Shown piece after piece: positions 1 to 7,924 of a stretch of 64,000 nucleotides of DNA. The stretch is from an uncultured Aquimarina sp. (GTDB lineage: Bacteria; Bacteroidota; Bacteroidia; Flavobacteriales; Flavobacteriaceae): contig CANMDW010000017.1 of assembly GCA_947496705.1 (NCBI GenBank), forward strand, positions 48,623 through 112,622. The letters are read 5' to 3'. The notes beneath the pieces were generated by a model. That model saw only the letters and a program-made list of their open reading frames with translations. It was not told the origin of the DNA and ran no database searches. Both the position numbers and the translations under genes were made by a program. The stretch's first letter is position 1. The number at the start of each line of letters is the position of its first letter.

Positions 1-67
1 TCTTTAAATCTATAAATTTACAGTTATTTTTCTATTTCTAATTGTACTAATTTTAGGGATACTTACA

Positions 68-2209
68 TCATTCTTTAGGTTGATAATCGGGGTGGCCGGT
101 TTGCCAGAAGGCGAAGGCTAAGATATTGGCATATCGCTCAAATTCTTTAAGTTTTGTATCATCTGTGCCGTGACCTGTCTCAGAATCTATCAATAATAGA
201 TTGGGATTATCAGATGCATTAGCTGCTTGCATTCTAGCTGCAAATTTTACAGAAAACCAGGCGGGAACTCTTGGGTCATTTAAGCCTGCAGTTAATAATG
301 TAGCAGGATATTTTTCACCTTGTTTGATATGGTGGTAAGCATCCATTTCTTTCAACGCCTCAAATTCTAAAGAATCTTCAATAGTCCCGAATTCTTTAGC
401 ATTATTTGCCCCATTAGGAGTACTTTCTAGTCTTAAAGTATTGAGAGCTCCAAATTCTATAACAGCAGATTTAAACAAATCAGGTCTGTCTGTTATCGCT
501 CGACCAATCATAATTCCTCCTGCACTTCCACTCCAAATGGCCAATTTATCATTTGAAGTAAATTTATGTTCAATCAAATATTCTGCGCAGGATATAAAAT
601 CTTTCCAGGTATTAGGTTTTGTAGTCTTAAATCCTGCTTTGTGCCATGCATCTCCCTTTTCTCCACCGCCACGCACATGGGCAATGGCATAAACACCACC
701 TTCTAACACCCATAATAGTCTACGCATCGAAAAGAAAGGAATCATTGATACGCCATAAGCACCATACCCATCTATCATTGTTGGAGTATCATTATTTTTT
801 AGTACTGTTTTATTATAAATTAATGAAAGAGGAATTTTTTCACCATCATGTCCTTCAACCTCTACTTCATCAATGACAATATCTTTTAGTTGAGTATCAT
901 CAAAGGATGGGTTTAAACTTTTTTCGGTTAAAGCTCCCTCTTGATATTCGTATCTTTTTGTTGGTGTAATCCAACCTCGAGTAATAATCCATAATTCTGG
1001 ATGTTCTATACCTTTAGACGATAACTCCATGTTTCCCATAACATAGGGAAATAGTATTCTTTCTTTTTTATCATTTTTTATTTTGAATAAATCAGCTTTA
1101 ATACCATTTTTACTGGTAGCAAAATATAAACTTTCATTTGTGATTTCAAAATCAGTAATGATGGTATCTTTTTTTTCTTTAACGACTACATCTGCGTTGT
1201 CAAAATTAGGTTTTCTAATTGAAGTTTTTCTAATTTCGAAGTTAGGTGAGTTCTTTGATGTTCTATAAAAAATAGTATCTTCTTTTATGATAAAATCTTT
1301 TATTTGATGTGATTTTTTGAAAAGTGGTTTCCACGCATTGGTTTTCATTTGTTCTACAGGAAGATAATAAGTGTCATTATAAGCTCCAACACCGGATTTT
1401 TCTCCTATGAAGTAGTCATCTTTAAGCGATACTAATGGAAAATCAGCTTCATCAATGGTAAGATTTTTATTATACTCTTTAGAAAAGAATTCTACTAGAT
1501 CCGATGTGCTATTTCCCAATGTATGAATTACTGATTTGGTATTTTTAAGAAATTGTTGAGATTTAGGATCGATCTCTGGATGATACAGATAAATAAAACC
1601 AGAATCATCAGGTAGCCAGGTGACACCTCCAATTTCTGATACCCATGAGTTTGTTAAAATTTCTGGAGACACCTCTTTGGTGGCAACATCGATGATGATT
1701 AATTCAGAGATTTCTTTTCCTTTTTCGGTGATGCTAACTACAATTTTTGAACCTTTTGAATCGGGCTGTATATAATTGATTATATAATCAATAGGAGAGT
1801 CTTTTTTAAAACTTTTTGGGTCATAGAGTAGTATTTCATTTCCACTAAAAGAATCTCTATAAAAGAGCTTACCTATATTTTCGCCTGCAATTCTTTTTAA
1901 ATAAAAATGCTTACTATTTTTTGCAACTTTAAGTTTAGAAATAGTGAAAAAATTACTTTTATCATGTTCATGTAGCCTCTCAATCAAATATTGAGTTTTG
2001 TTGATTTTACTGAGATATTTTTTTGAAGCTTTGTTTTGTTGATCTACCCAAGTTGCTACTTGTGGATCTTCCAGATTCTCTGCATTTCTATAAGGATCTT
2101 CAATGCTTTGACCATGGTATTTGTCATTTGCTATTCTGGTAGCAAGCATATTTTCGTTGTTTTGGCAACTAATACATGATAAAAAAACTAGTGGTAATAC
2201 ATATTTCAT
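68..2209 (-). CDS. Prolyl oligopeptidase family serine peptidase (S9), lipoprotein
   Basis: Predicted envelope serine peptidase that cleaves short, often proline-containing peptides. The 713-aa length fits the S9A family. The N-terminus ends in a lipobox-like LSCISC, so a lipid-anchored periplasmic or surface protein is likely. Residues about 30-410 form the propeller half; the C-terminal alpha/beta hydrolase holds the nucleophile in WSGSAGG (about residue 562), the acid in LNDPRV and the histidine in ETGHG. The GSAGG elbow differs slightly from the GSNGG often seen in this family, but all three catalytic positions are present. The ATG at 2209 is directly followed by the signal sequence. It stands alone on the minus strand, with a MITE-like element upstream. 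Confidence 0.93.
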   Translation of the reverse strand: MKYVLPLVFLSCISCQNNENMLATRIANDKYHGQSIEDPYRNAENLEDPQVATWVDQQNKASKKYLSKINKTQYLIERLHEHDKSNFFTISKLKVAKNSKHFYLKRIAGENIGKLFYRDSFSGNEILLYDPKSFKKDSPIDYIINYIQPDSKGSKIVVSITEKGKEISELIIIDVATKEVSPEILTNSWVSEIGGVTWLPDDSGFIYLYHPEIDPKSQQFLKNTKSVIHTLGNSTSDLVEFFSKEYNKNLTIDEADFPLVSLKDDYFIGEKSGVGAYNDTYYLPVEQMKTNAWKPLFKKSHQIKDFIIKEDTIFYRTSKNSPNFEIRKTSIRKPNFDNADVVVKEKKDTIITDFEITNESLYFATSKNGIKADLFKIKNDKKERILFPYVMGNMELSSKGIEHPELWIITRGWITPTKRYEYQEGALTEKSLNPSFDDTQLKDIVIDEVEVEGHDGEKIPLSLIYNKTVLKNNDTPTMIDGYGAYGVSMIPFFSMRRLLWVLEGGVYAIAHVRGGGEKGDAWHKAGFKTTKPNTWKDFISCAEYLIEHKFTSNDKLAIWSGSAGGIMIGRAITDRPDLFKSAVIEFGALNTLRLESTPNGANNAKEFGTIEDSLEFEALKEMDAYHHIKQGEKYPATLLTAGLNDPRVPAWFSVKFAARMQAANASDNPNLLLIDSETGHGTDDTKLKEFERYANILAFAFWQTGHPDYQPKE

Positions 2210-2249
2210 CAGAATAAAGTATTGTAAAGATAGAATTAGATTTATTGAT

Positions 2250-2282
2250 AAAGGTTGACCAAAATATTACTAGTCAACCTTT
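2250..2282. other. 10-bp perfect stem-loop upstream of the S9 peptidase gene
   Basis: AAAGGTTGAC at 2250-2259 pairs perfectly with GTCAACCTTT at 2273-2282, with a 13-base loop. It lies between the S9 peptidase start (2209) and the MITE-like element (from 2296). No clear U-tract follows on the minus strand, so it could be a weak terminator for the upstream peptide gene or an operator for the peptidase; the sequence does not decide. Confidence 0.45.
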
Positions 2283-2295
2283 TATAAATTACAAA

Positions 2296-2514
2296 GGCTC
2301 TAGTTTAGAATGGCGTTGGTATTTTTGACTAATCAACCTTTCATCCCATCCCTATCAAAGGTAGGCCAGGCAGACCCAGCCCTTCCCAAAGGGAAGGAGC
2401 AAAAAAGTCCTTTCCTTTGGAAAGCCTGCCTGATGGTCAGGGATTTAGGATACATTACTATTTATCAAGCAAATAAATATCTTACGATCATCAACGCAAG
2501 TCTAAACTAGAGCC
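2296..2514. mobile_element. MITE-like element, 219 bp, terminal inverted repeats
   Basis: The ends are perfect 14-bp inverted repeats: GGCTCTAGTTTAGA at 2296-2309 and its complement at 2501-2514. The similarity continues about 11 bases further inwards with four mismatches (GCGTTG against CAACGC). The inside contains self-complementary C- and G-rich stretches (cttcccaaagggaagg) and no credible gene. Size and ends fit a non-autonomous miniature transposable element. I see no clear adjacent target duplication, although TTATAAAT occurs close to both sides. No transposase with these ends is in the window. Confidence 0.6.
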
Positions 2515-2536
2515 ATTATAAATAACTTTTATTTTT

Positions 2537-2677
2537 TTAATCAGTAGGAGGATTTGTCCAATCAATACCAGCCGAACAACCACCATCACCACCTTTTATG
2601 ATGTTCATTTTAGTGATTTTAGTAATTTTAGATTTTTTTAGATTTAATTTACTTGTCTTCAACTCTTTTTTTTTCAT
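2537..2677 (-). CDS. Class I lanthipeptide-type precursor peptide (46 aa)
   Basis: A 46-aa peptide of the type annotated in Bacteroidota as class I lanthipeptide precursor. The leader is Lys-rich with an LNLKKSKITKIT segment and ends at IIKGG; the remainder (about residues 31-46) is short, with Cys34, Ser35 and two Thr followed by NPPTD. Only one Cys is present, so at most one lanthionine ring could form. No lanthipeptide dehydratase, cyclase or transporter is adjacent, so this is an orphan precursor that would need enzymes encoded elsewhere. A consensus promoter sits 28 bp upstream. The neighbouring gene on the same strand is a TPR/AraC regulator. The leader assignment is from family recall; the modification is inference. 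Confidence 0.7.
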   Translation of the reverse strand: MKKKELKTSKLNLKKSKITKITKMNIIKGGDGGCSAGIDWTNPPTD

Positions 2678-2704
2678 AATCAAAATGTTATAATGGATTT
2701 ATTA

Positions 2705-2734
2705 CAAAACTACCCTTTATTTTCAAAAATTCAA
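2705..2734 (-). promoter_or_regulatory. Bacteroidota-type promoter for the precursor peptide gene
   Basis: On the minus strand TTG (2734-2732) is separated by 19 bases from TAGTTTTG (2712-2705), matching the TTG-N17/23-TAnnTTTG consensus. The -7 element ends 27 bases before the ATG at 2677. The peptide can therefore be transcribed independently of the upstream regulator. Confidence 0.65.
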
Positions 2735-2782
2735 CTTTGAAATCTAATGTTTATGTCTTAATTCATGAATCTATATTGCTAT

Positions 2783-4492
2783 TTAAATGAGTATCAAAGT
2801 ATTATTTTTTTTCTCTAATTGCTTTAAAAAGAAAGAAGGATAAATTCCAGTTTTTTTATAAAACAACTTAGAAAACACTTCTGTTGATTTAAAACCGATA
2901 TCATGAGCTATTGCTTTTATGGTATATTTTCTGAATTTACGATTCTGTTTTAGTTCTTCAATTACATATTCTATTCTCAAATCATTGATATAGTTACTAA
3001 AACTCTTTTCTTTAAAGATATTTACGACCTTAGACAGGTATCTTGAATTAGTATTAAAGTTCTTTGCTAATTCGGTAATAGTTAATCCAGCATTAAGATA
3101 TCCTTTATTTTTTTCAAATACTTCGAGTTTTTCAAGTATACTATCAATAAGTTCTTCAGGAATTCCAATATCTTCAGAATTCTGTTTTTCCTTTTCTACT
3201 TTTTGTTCTTTACTAATTACTTCATGTTTATTATAGAATTTTAAAAACCGTTGTTTGTATATTTTTCTTTTACGATTGTTATAAAAAAGAATTGATGTTA
3301 TGATTAGTAATAAAACTACAAGAAAAATGATTAGCGTATGATTAGTTTTTTTGTTTTCTCTGAGAGAGTTTATGATTTTTTCTTTTTCTATAATTAGATT
3401 AGGAGTTGAATATTCCTTTTCAATATTCTTATAGAGGTACTTAAAATCCTTATTAATTACACTATCTAATCCAAGTATTTTATCTATATACTCGACTTGT
3501 TTTTTAGCATCCTTTTTCTCTTTGTAAATCTTAAGTAGTAATTCATAACAAGATCTCATTCGTGCTGGAGGTATCGAATCTACCTTATCTAAGAAGAATA
3601 TTGACTTTTCCAGATCATTTTGCTCATAATATGTTTTTCCTAAATACAAATCTGCTATAGCTACATTCTTATCTTTAATGATATTACTAAACAACAACTT
3701 AAATTTATTTAAACTATCTATGCTAGCTTGATATTTTTTTTGGTGATGATTAATTAGTCCCGATGAAAGTAAAAAATAACCATAGTAAACACTATCATTG
3801 AATTTTAGTGAAAGATGCATCCCTTTTTTCATATAGTAATAGGCAGAGTCATAGTTTTTTAACCTGACATATCCATTATTAACTGCAAATAAAGATTTTA
3901 AATAATCTCTTCGATACTTTTTATTCGATTCATTTTTTTTTTCAAAATAATCCAAGGTAGATTTATAACGATTTAATGAATCTTCTAGTTCGCCTAAATT
4001 AATTTTAAGTATTCCAATAAAAAAATTCACTCTATTCTTTTGATCAAGATTTTTACTTTTGGTGGCGTAGTGATCTGCTTGTATTAATTCGTCTAGAGCT
4101 TTTGAGTATAATCGAATTCGACCAAAATTTCTTGCTTTTAGAAGATGCGCTCTAGCTGGATATATATAATTTTGTACTGCTTCGGTAAGGTTTATAATAC
4201 TATCGCCATATTTAATAGCACTAGGCTCATCAGAAATTAATCCGAGTAAATATAATCCATCACTTTGTTTAATAATATCGCCCTGTTTCTTTGCTTTACT
4301 TACATATGCGTTAGCATATTTTTTATAGAGTAAAGTGTCTTTTCTTATTTCTTGAAAATTTTCTGATAATTTTTCATAATCAAGATTATACCATAAATCA
4401 ATATCAGATATGACTTTGTCTTGAGCTAAGGTTTTCTTAGAACAAATAAAGAGCAATAATAGCAAAAAGTAGGCGAGTTGAGGTTTTATCAT
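2783..4492 (-). CDS. TPR membrane protein with C-terminal AraC-type HTH
   Basis: Predicted one-component transcriptional regulator of a type common in Flavobacteriia. A signal sequence (to about residue 24) precedes a helical tetratricopeptide-like region (about 30-370), one membrane segment rich in Ile/Leu (about 384-403), and a C-terminal AraC-type double helix-turn-helix (about 465-560) containing ITELAKNFNTNSRYLSKVVN and IGFKSTEVFSKLFYKKTGIYP. The TPR part would be periplasmic and the HTH cytoplasmic. The ligand is unknown. It sits 105 bp upstream of the lanthipeptide-type precursor on the same strand, so control of that gene is possible but unproven. Confidence 0.88.
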   Translation of the reverse strand: MIKPQLAYFLLLLLFICSKKTLAQDKVISDIDLWYNLDYEKLSENFQEIRKDTLLYKKYANAYVSKAKKQGDIIKQSDGLYLLGLISDEPSAIKYGDSIINLTEAVQNYIYPARAHLLKARNFGRIRLYSKALDELIQADHYATKSKNLDQKNRVNFFIGILKINLGELEDSLNRYKSTLDYFEKKNESNKKYRRDYLKSLFAVNNGYVRLKNYDSAYYYMKKGMHLSLKFNDSVYYGYFLLSSGLINHHQKKYQASIDSLNKFKLLFSNIIKDKNVAIADLYLGKTYYEQNDLEKSIFFLDKVDSIPPARMRSCYELLLKIYKEKKDAKKQVEYIDKILGLDSVINKDFKYLYKNIEKEYSTPNLIIEKEKIINSLRENKKTNHTLIIFLVVLLLIITSILFYNNRKRKIYKQRFLKFYNKHEVISKEQKVEKEKQNSEDIGIPEELIDSILEKLEVFEKNKGYLNAGLTITELAKNFNTNSRYLSKVVNIFKEKSFSNYINDLRIEYVIEELKQNRKFRKYTIKAIAHDIGFKSTEVFSKLFYKKTGIYPSFFLKQLEKKNNTLILI

Positions 4493-5217
4493 TACCGTGT
4501 GATACTAAACGTCATTTTTAAATTAGATTATAAATATACTATTTTCCTTTAGACTTCTTTTTTATAGAGTTTTTCTAAATCAACAACCTAGGAGTAAGCT
4601 CAATGTCATTAAGTTGAAAGCATAATAAACTGATAATCAATTGTTAAAAAAAATAGATATTTGGGCAGAAGTATCCGAAAGTTTATTGAAAAATGAAGAG
4701 AGAACGATGCTTTAAAAACCTAAAACACTAACGGTCAAGACCTGACAGGTTTTCGAAACCTGTCAGGTCTGATTTCGTGATAAAAAGATATTTTCCAAAG
4801 ATCAGCCTGAACGATGCTGATAAATTAATGGGTTCCGGAGATTTCATCAATATTTTAGAAAAATTTCGGATGCTAGTGATTTGGGGAATTATTCTTAGAT
4901 ATCACGATTTTAGATTAGAAAAATTTTTTTTCAATATTATAAAGTACTGAAAACCATTGTATATAATTTTTTTATGGATCAAAAATCAACAAATAACAAC
5001 TTTTTATTTGCTTGATAATCAAAACATTACAGTATAGCTAAATGACATGGGGAGCAAGCTCACGGAGAATTAAACCCTCTATGAGGGATTAAATCAATTG
5101 TTAAAAACTATCATCTATATTCATGAATCTCGATCTCGATTTTCATGAAACTGGACTACATCCCCTTGCAAAACAATCATCTGCACTCCTATATTTGACT
5201 CCAACAAAACACAAAAA
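4493..5217. other. Long AT-rich intergenic region
   Basis: About 725 bp between the divergent regulator and the first hypothetical gene. It contains a strong palindrome (4738-4770), a 25-codon coding-like stretch ending at about 4714 without a start codon, and AT-rich runs. I could not recognise any full gene, tRNA or named element. It may be a scar of past insertions. Confidence 0.5.
4738..4770. repeat. REP-like perfect palindrome
   Basis: The arms AGACCTGACAGGTTT (4738-4752) and AAACCTGTCAGGTCT (4756-4770) are perfectly complementary around TCG. From memory, palindromes with a CCTGACAGGT core recur in intergenic DNA of Flavobacteriia. No T-run follows, so a terminator role is less likely than a dispersed REP-like repeat. 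Confidence 0.6.
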
Positions 5218-5478
5218 ATGGAAGTCTATCCACAACCGCACAAGCACAAGCACATCACAAAAATTGTACAGGCATTACACCTTACGATGGATACCTTTAT
5301 ATACAATCTGTTGCACCATAGTGCTTACGAGATCATCCTCTATCTCTGGATCGATAAACTATACTATAAAGACAAAACCAGTGACGAGGCAGTGCAGCTT
5401 ATCTATAAAGCACGTAACCGGTTTTTGCTCCAAAATAAGTTTGATTTGTGTAATAACCCCAATGCAAACCCCTCTTGA
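5218..5478 (+). CDS. Hypothetical protein, 86 aa
   Basis: I do not recognise this protein. Its amino-acid make-up is protein-like: His-rich start (HKHKHITK), then helices with aromatic residues (YEIILYLWIDKLYYKD) and a basic tail. No signal peptide or double-glycine leader is visible. A second frame opening at 5123 overlaps it but reads as Ser/Thr/Cys-rich out-of-frame sequence. It lies in the DNA leading into the peptide-export locus; a link is only positional. Confidence 0.4.
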   Translation: MEVYPQPHKHKHITKIVQALHLTMDTFIYNLLHHSAYEIILYLWIDKLYYKDKTSDEAVQLIYKARNRFLLQNKFDLCNNPNANPS

Positions 5479-5643
5479 ACCATCCTGCTTATGCTTTCTT
5501 TAAGTAAGTGAGTGCAAGAGATAGTGAATTCTGAGTGTATGAGATGCAAAATTAAGAATTAATAAGAGGCTTCGGACTTCAAACAAACAACGTTGGAATG
5601 ATGGTCATTCTGGCAATAAAAAATAATATAAATTTTTAACATC

Positions 5644-6132
5644 ATGAGAAACGTTATTCAAGATCAACTAAATCAGGAAGAGAAACAACTGGCAGAAAGT
5701 TTAGTAACACAACTAGAGAACATCTTTACTAGCAAATTATCGGCCCTGACCGAAAAACAACGCCAGGATTACAAGGCTATTAATGAAAAGAACAAACTCT
5801 TTGTGAATAAGGTTTGGGACTACCACAATCATAGTGCGGGACTCAGCTCTCCCGATGTCGATTGGGTAGAGTTTGAGAGTGATTATACCGCCAGAATATA
5901 TATCGAAGCATTGTTGGGCCGTATGGAAAGTCTGGTATATCGCCTGGAGAGTACCAAGATCCTACACGATTACGATAACTATCAGGATTCTCTAAACGAT
6001 TATGCGTATTCACAATACAGTAAAGGAGCAGGTAAACCTGGATTTACAGAAAAGGTAGCAGAATTACGACAATTTTTTAATCGTACCAAAAGCCCGATTA
6101 AAACAGACGAGACAGACACAACACAAGAATAG
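5644..6132 (+). CDS. Hypothetical soluble helical protein, 162 aa
   Basis: Unrecognised. The protein is charged and mostly helical: Gln/Glu/Lys-rich residues 1-60, a conserved-looking DYHNHSAGLSSPDVDWVEFE segment near 60-80, further helices and an acidic Thr-rich tail. No signal peptide, membrane segment or known motif is visible, so it is probably cytoplasmic. It precedes a large inverted repeat and the HlyD gene on the same strand. Its role in the peptide locus, for example as immunity or accessory protein, is open. Confidence 0.65.
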   Translation: MRNVIQDQLNQEEKQLAESLVTQLENIFTSKLSALTEKQRQDYKAINEKNKLFVNKVWDYHNHSAGLSSPDVDWVEFESDYTARIYIEALLGRMESLVYRLESTKILHDYDNYQDSLNDYAYSQYSKGAGKPGFTEKVAELRQFFNRTKSPIKTDETDTTQE

Positions 6133-6139
6133 GCAATTA

Positions 6140-6343
6140 GGCCAAAAAGACGTTCTATTGGGCCAAAAAGGCCCTCGATTAGAGACTAAAAGTAAAAATT
6201 TAGACCCGAAGGCATCAAAATTTAGGCTTTGCTCGTAGAAATTTAGACCAAAGTTGTTGAAATTTCAATAACATCATCCCAAATTTGGGATTGCCATAGT
6301 CTAAATGTTTGTTGAAATGATCCAACAGAACGTCTTTTTGGCC
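6140..6343. repeat. 204-bp nested inverted-repeat structure
   Basis: Outer arms are a perfect 17-bp inverted repeat, GGCCAAAAAGACGTTCT at 6140-6156 and its complement at 6327-6343. Just inside the left arm is a GGGCC-AAAAA-GGCCC hairpin (6160-6174). Inner pairs are ATTTAGAC (6198-6205 and 6241-6248) against GTCTAAAT (6299-6306). No ORF lies inside. It may be a MITE or a structured RNA; the rest of the gap up to 6614 shows nothing recognisable. Confidence 0.6.
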
Positions 6344-6614
6344 CATAGCTTTACTCGGGAGCCTTAAAAATGGATCCATAACATTAAAACTTTAAGAATA
6401 ACAACCCAAAATAGCATCGGCCAGCATTTCTTATACAACATCAAAACACCTACTACACTAACTCTACCTCATCATCATCATACCCATTACATTGCAAAAA
6501 ATCATTCAAATAACCAGAAATCATGAAAATTATTAAGCAGCTTACTATAATTATAATGAATCATTTTGTCTTAATGTAAACCCATTTATTTTTTAATCTT
6601 TACAAAACAGAAAG

Positions 6615-7787
6615 ATGAAGCAAATATTTCCAAAAGAAATTATAGAACATACCGTAGAAGCCTACCAGTTTAAGCACAGTAGTACAAGTAAGATCATCTA
6701 TACTATCGTATTGGTTGCCTTTATAATTGTATTAGCACTCTTGCCTTTTATTAAAATTGATATTTATACTACAGCAAGAGGTGTTCTAAAACCTAGTAAA
6801 GAAAGAATAAAGATTACCCCATTACAATCCGGAAAAGTAGTTTTTGTAAATATGTTAGATAATCAAAAAGTAACAAAAGGAGACACTCTTTTGATGACTA
6901 ATGCTTCAGCAATACTAGAAAAAATGCAAATTTCTGCTCTACAAATACAAGAGACCCACCTATTTATTTCTGATTGTGAATACTTGATAAATACTACTCA
7001 CCCAAAATTCAACAACCTTCAATCTGCCCGATATCAAAAGGAATACCTGTATTTCAAACAAAAACTGCAAGAACTACAGACACGAATTAAGAAAACAAAA
7101 ATCGATTATCTGCGTAACCAAAAACTGTATAAAAAAGGAGTTATTGCTAAAGTAGAATACGAAAATACTCTTTTTGAATTTCAATTAGCATCCAATAGTT
7201 TAAAACAATATAAGAGACAACAAAAAAATAGTTGGCAAACGATCTTAACTGACTATGAGAATTCGATTAGAGAGTTACAAAACGATGTATCACAATTAGA
7301 AGAGCGTCAAAAGGAAGTAGTGATTACAGCACCAATAGATGGAGTTCTTAAGAATGTAACAGGCCTAGAACCAGGTAGCCTGATTGCGGGAGGGATCAAT
7401 ATAGCAGAAATATCTCCTGACACAGGGTTAATTGTAGAGTGCTATCTCTCTCCTTCAGATATCGGTATGGTTAGCCATAAAAAGAGTGTAAATTTTCAGA
7501 TCGATGCTTTTAATTATAACCAATGGGGGCTGGCCACAGGAAAAATTCTGGAGATCAGCAAAGATGTAGATATGATTAATGACCGACCTGTTTTTAAAGT
7601 ACGCTGTGCTATCAACCAGAGCCATTTGCAACTCAAAAATGGTTTTAAAGGTAGTTTTAATAAAGGAATGACGCTAAGTGCCCGATTTGAACTCACCCGG
7701 CGTACTTTATCCGAACTACTATACGATAAAGTTGATGACTGGTTAAATCCTTCGAGTCCTGCAATAGCTGGGAATGTTAAATACTGA
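6615..7787 (+). CDS. HlyD-family membrane fusion protein
   Basis: Periplasmic adaptor of a type I-like peptide exporter. A cytoplasmic N-terminus (about 1-25) is followed by one membrane segment (about 26-48), a first barrel-sandwich half (60-95), a long coiled coil (about 100-225, rich in Lys/Gln/Glu), a second half near VVITAPIDGVLKNVTGLEPG (about 235-255) and a beta-barrel to the C-terminus. The 390-aa length fits HlyD proteins paired with peptidase-containing ABC transporters. The transporter starts 137 bp downstream. No outer-membrane channel gene is adjacent. Confidence 0.92.
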   Translation: MKQIFPKEIIEHTVEAYQFKHSSTSKIIYTIVLVAFIIVLALLPFIKIDIYTTARGVLKPSKERIKITPLQSGKVVFVNMLDNQKVTKGDTLLMTNASAILEKMQISALQIQETHLFISDCEYLINTTHPKFNNLQSARYQKEYLYFKQKLQELQTRIKKTKIDYLRNQKLYKKGVIAKVEYENTLFEFQLASNSLKQYKRQQKNSWQTILTDYENSIRELQNDVSQLEERQKEVVITAPIDGVLKNVTGLEPGSLIAGGINIAEISPDTGLIVECYLSPSDIGMVSHKKSVNFQIDAFNYNQWGLATGKILEISKDVDMINDRPVFKVRCAINQSHLQLKNGFKGSFNKGMTLSARFELTRRTLSELLYDKVDDWLNPSSPAIAGNVKY

Positions 7788-7924
7788 ATATCGAATGAAG
7801 AAGTTAGTGAGTATTTGAGTCTGCGAGAAAATAAATTCTTAATGCTTTGGATTTAAGCCTTCGAACGCTTACATAATAAACGTTGCTTCTCTGCTTTTTT
7901 GAATCTATGTAATTGAATAAAAAC

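Noticed and set aside
2310..2510. 66-aa frame inside the MITE-like element
   Set aside because: It lies wholly within the inverted-repeat element and has no protein-like features.
5123..5503. 126-aa frame overlapping the 86-aa hypothetical gene
   Set aside because: Ser/Thr/Cys-rich composition without protein-like pattern; the overlapping frame at 5218 looks more like a real protein.
6522..6578. 18-codon frame (MKIIKQLTIIIMNHFVLM) just before the HlyD gene
   Set aside because: Hydrophobic and well placed, but too short, with no leader motif or independent support.
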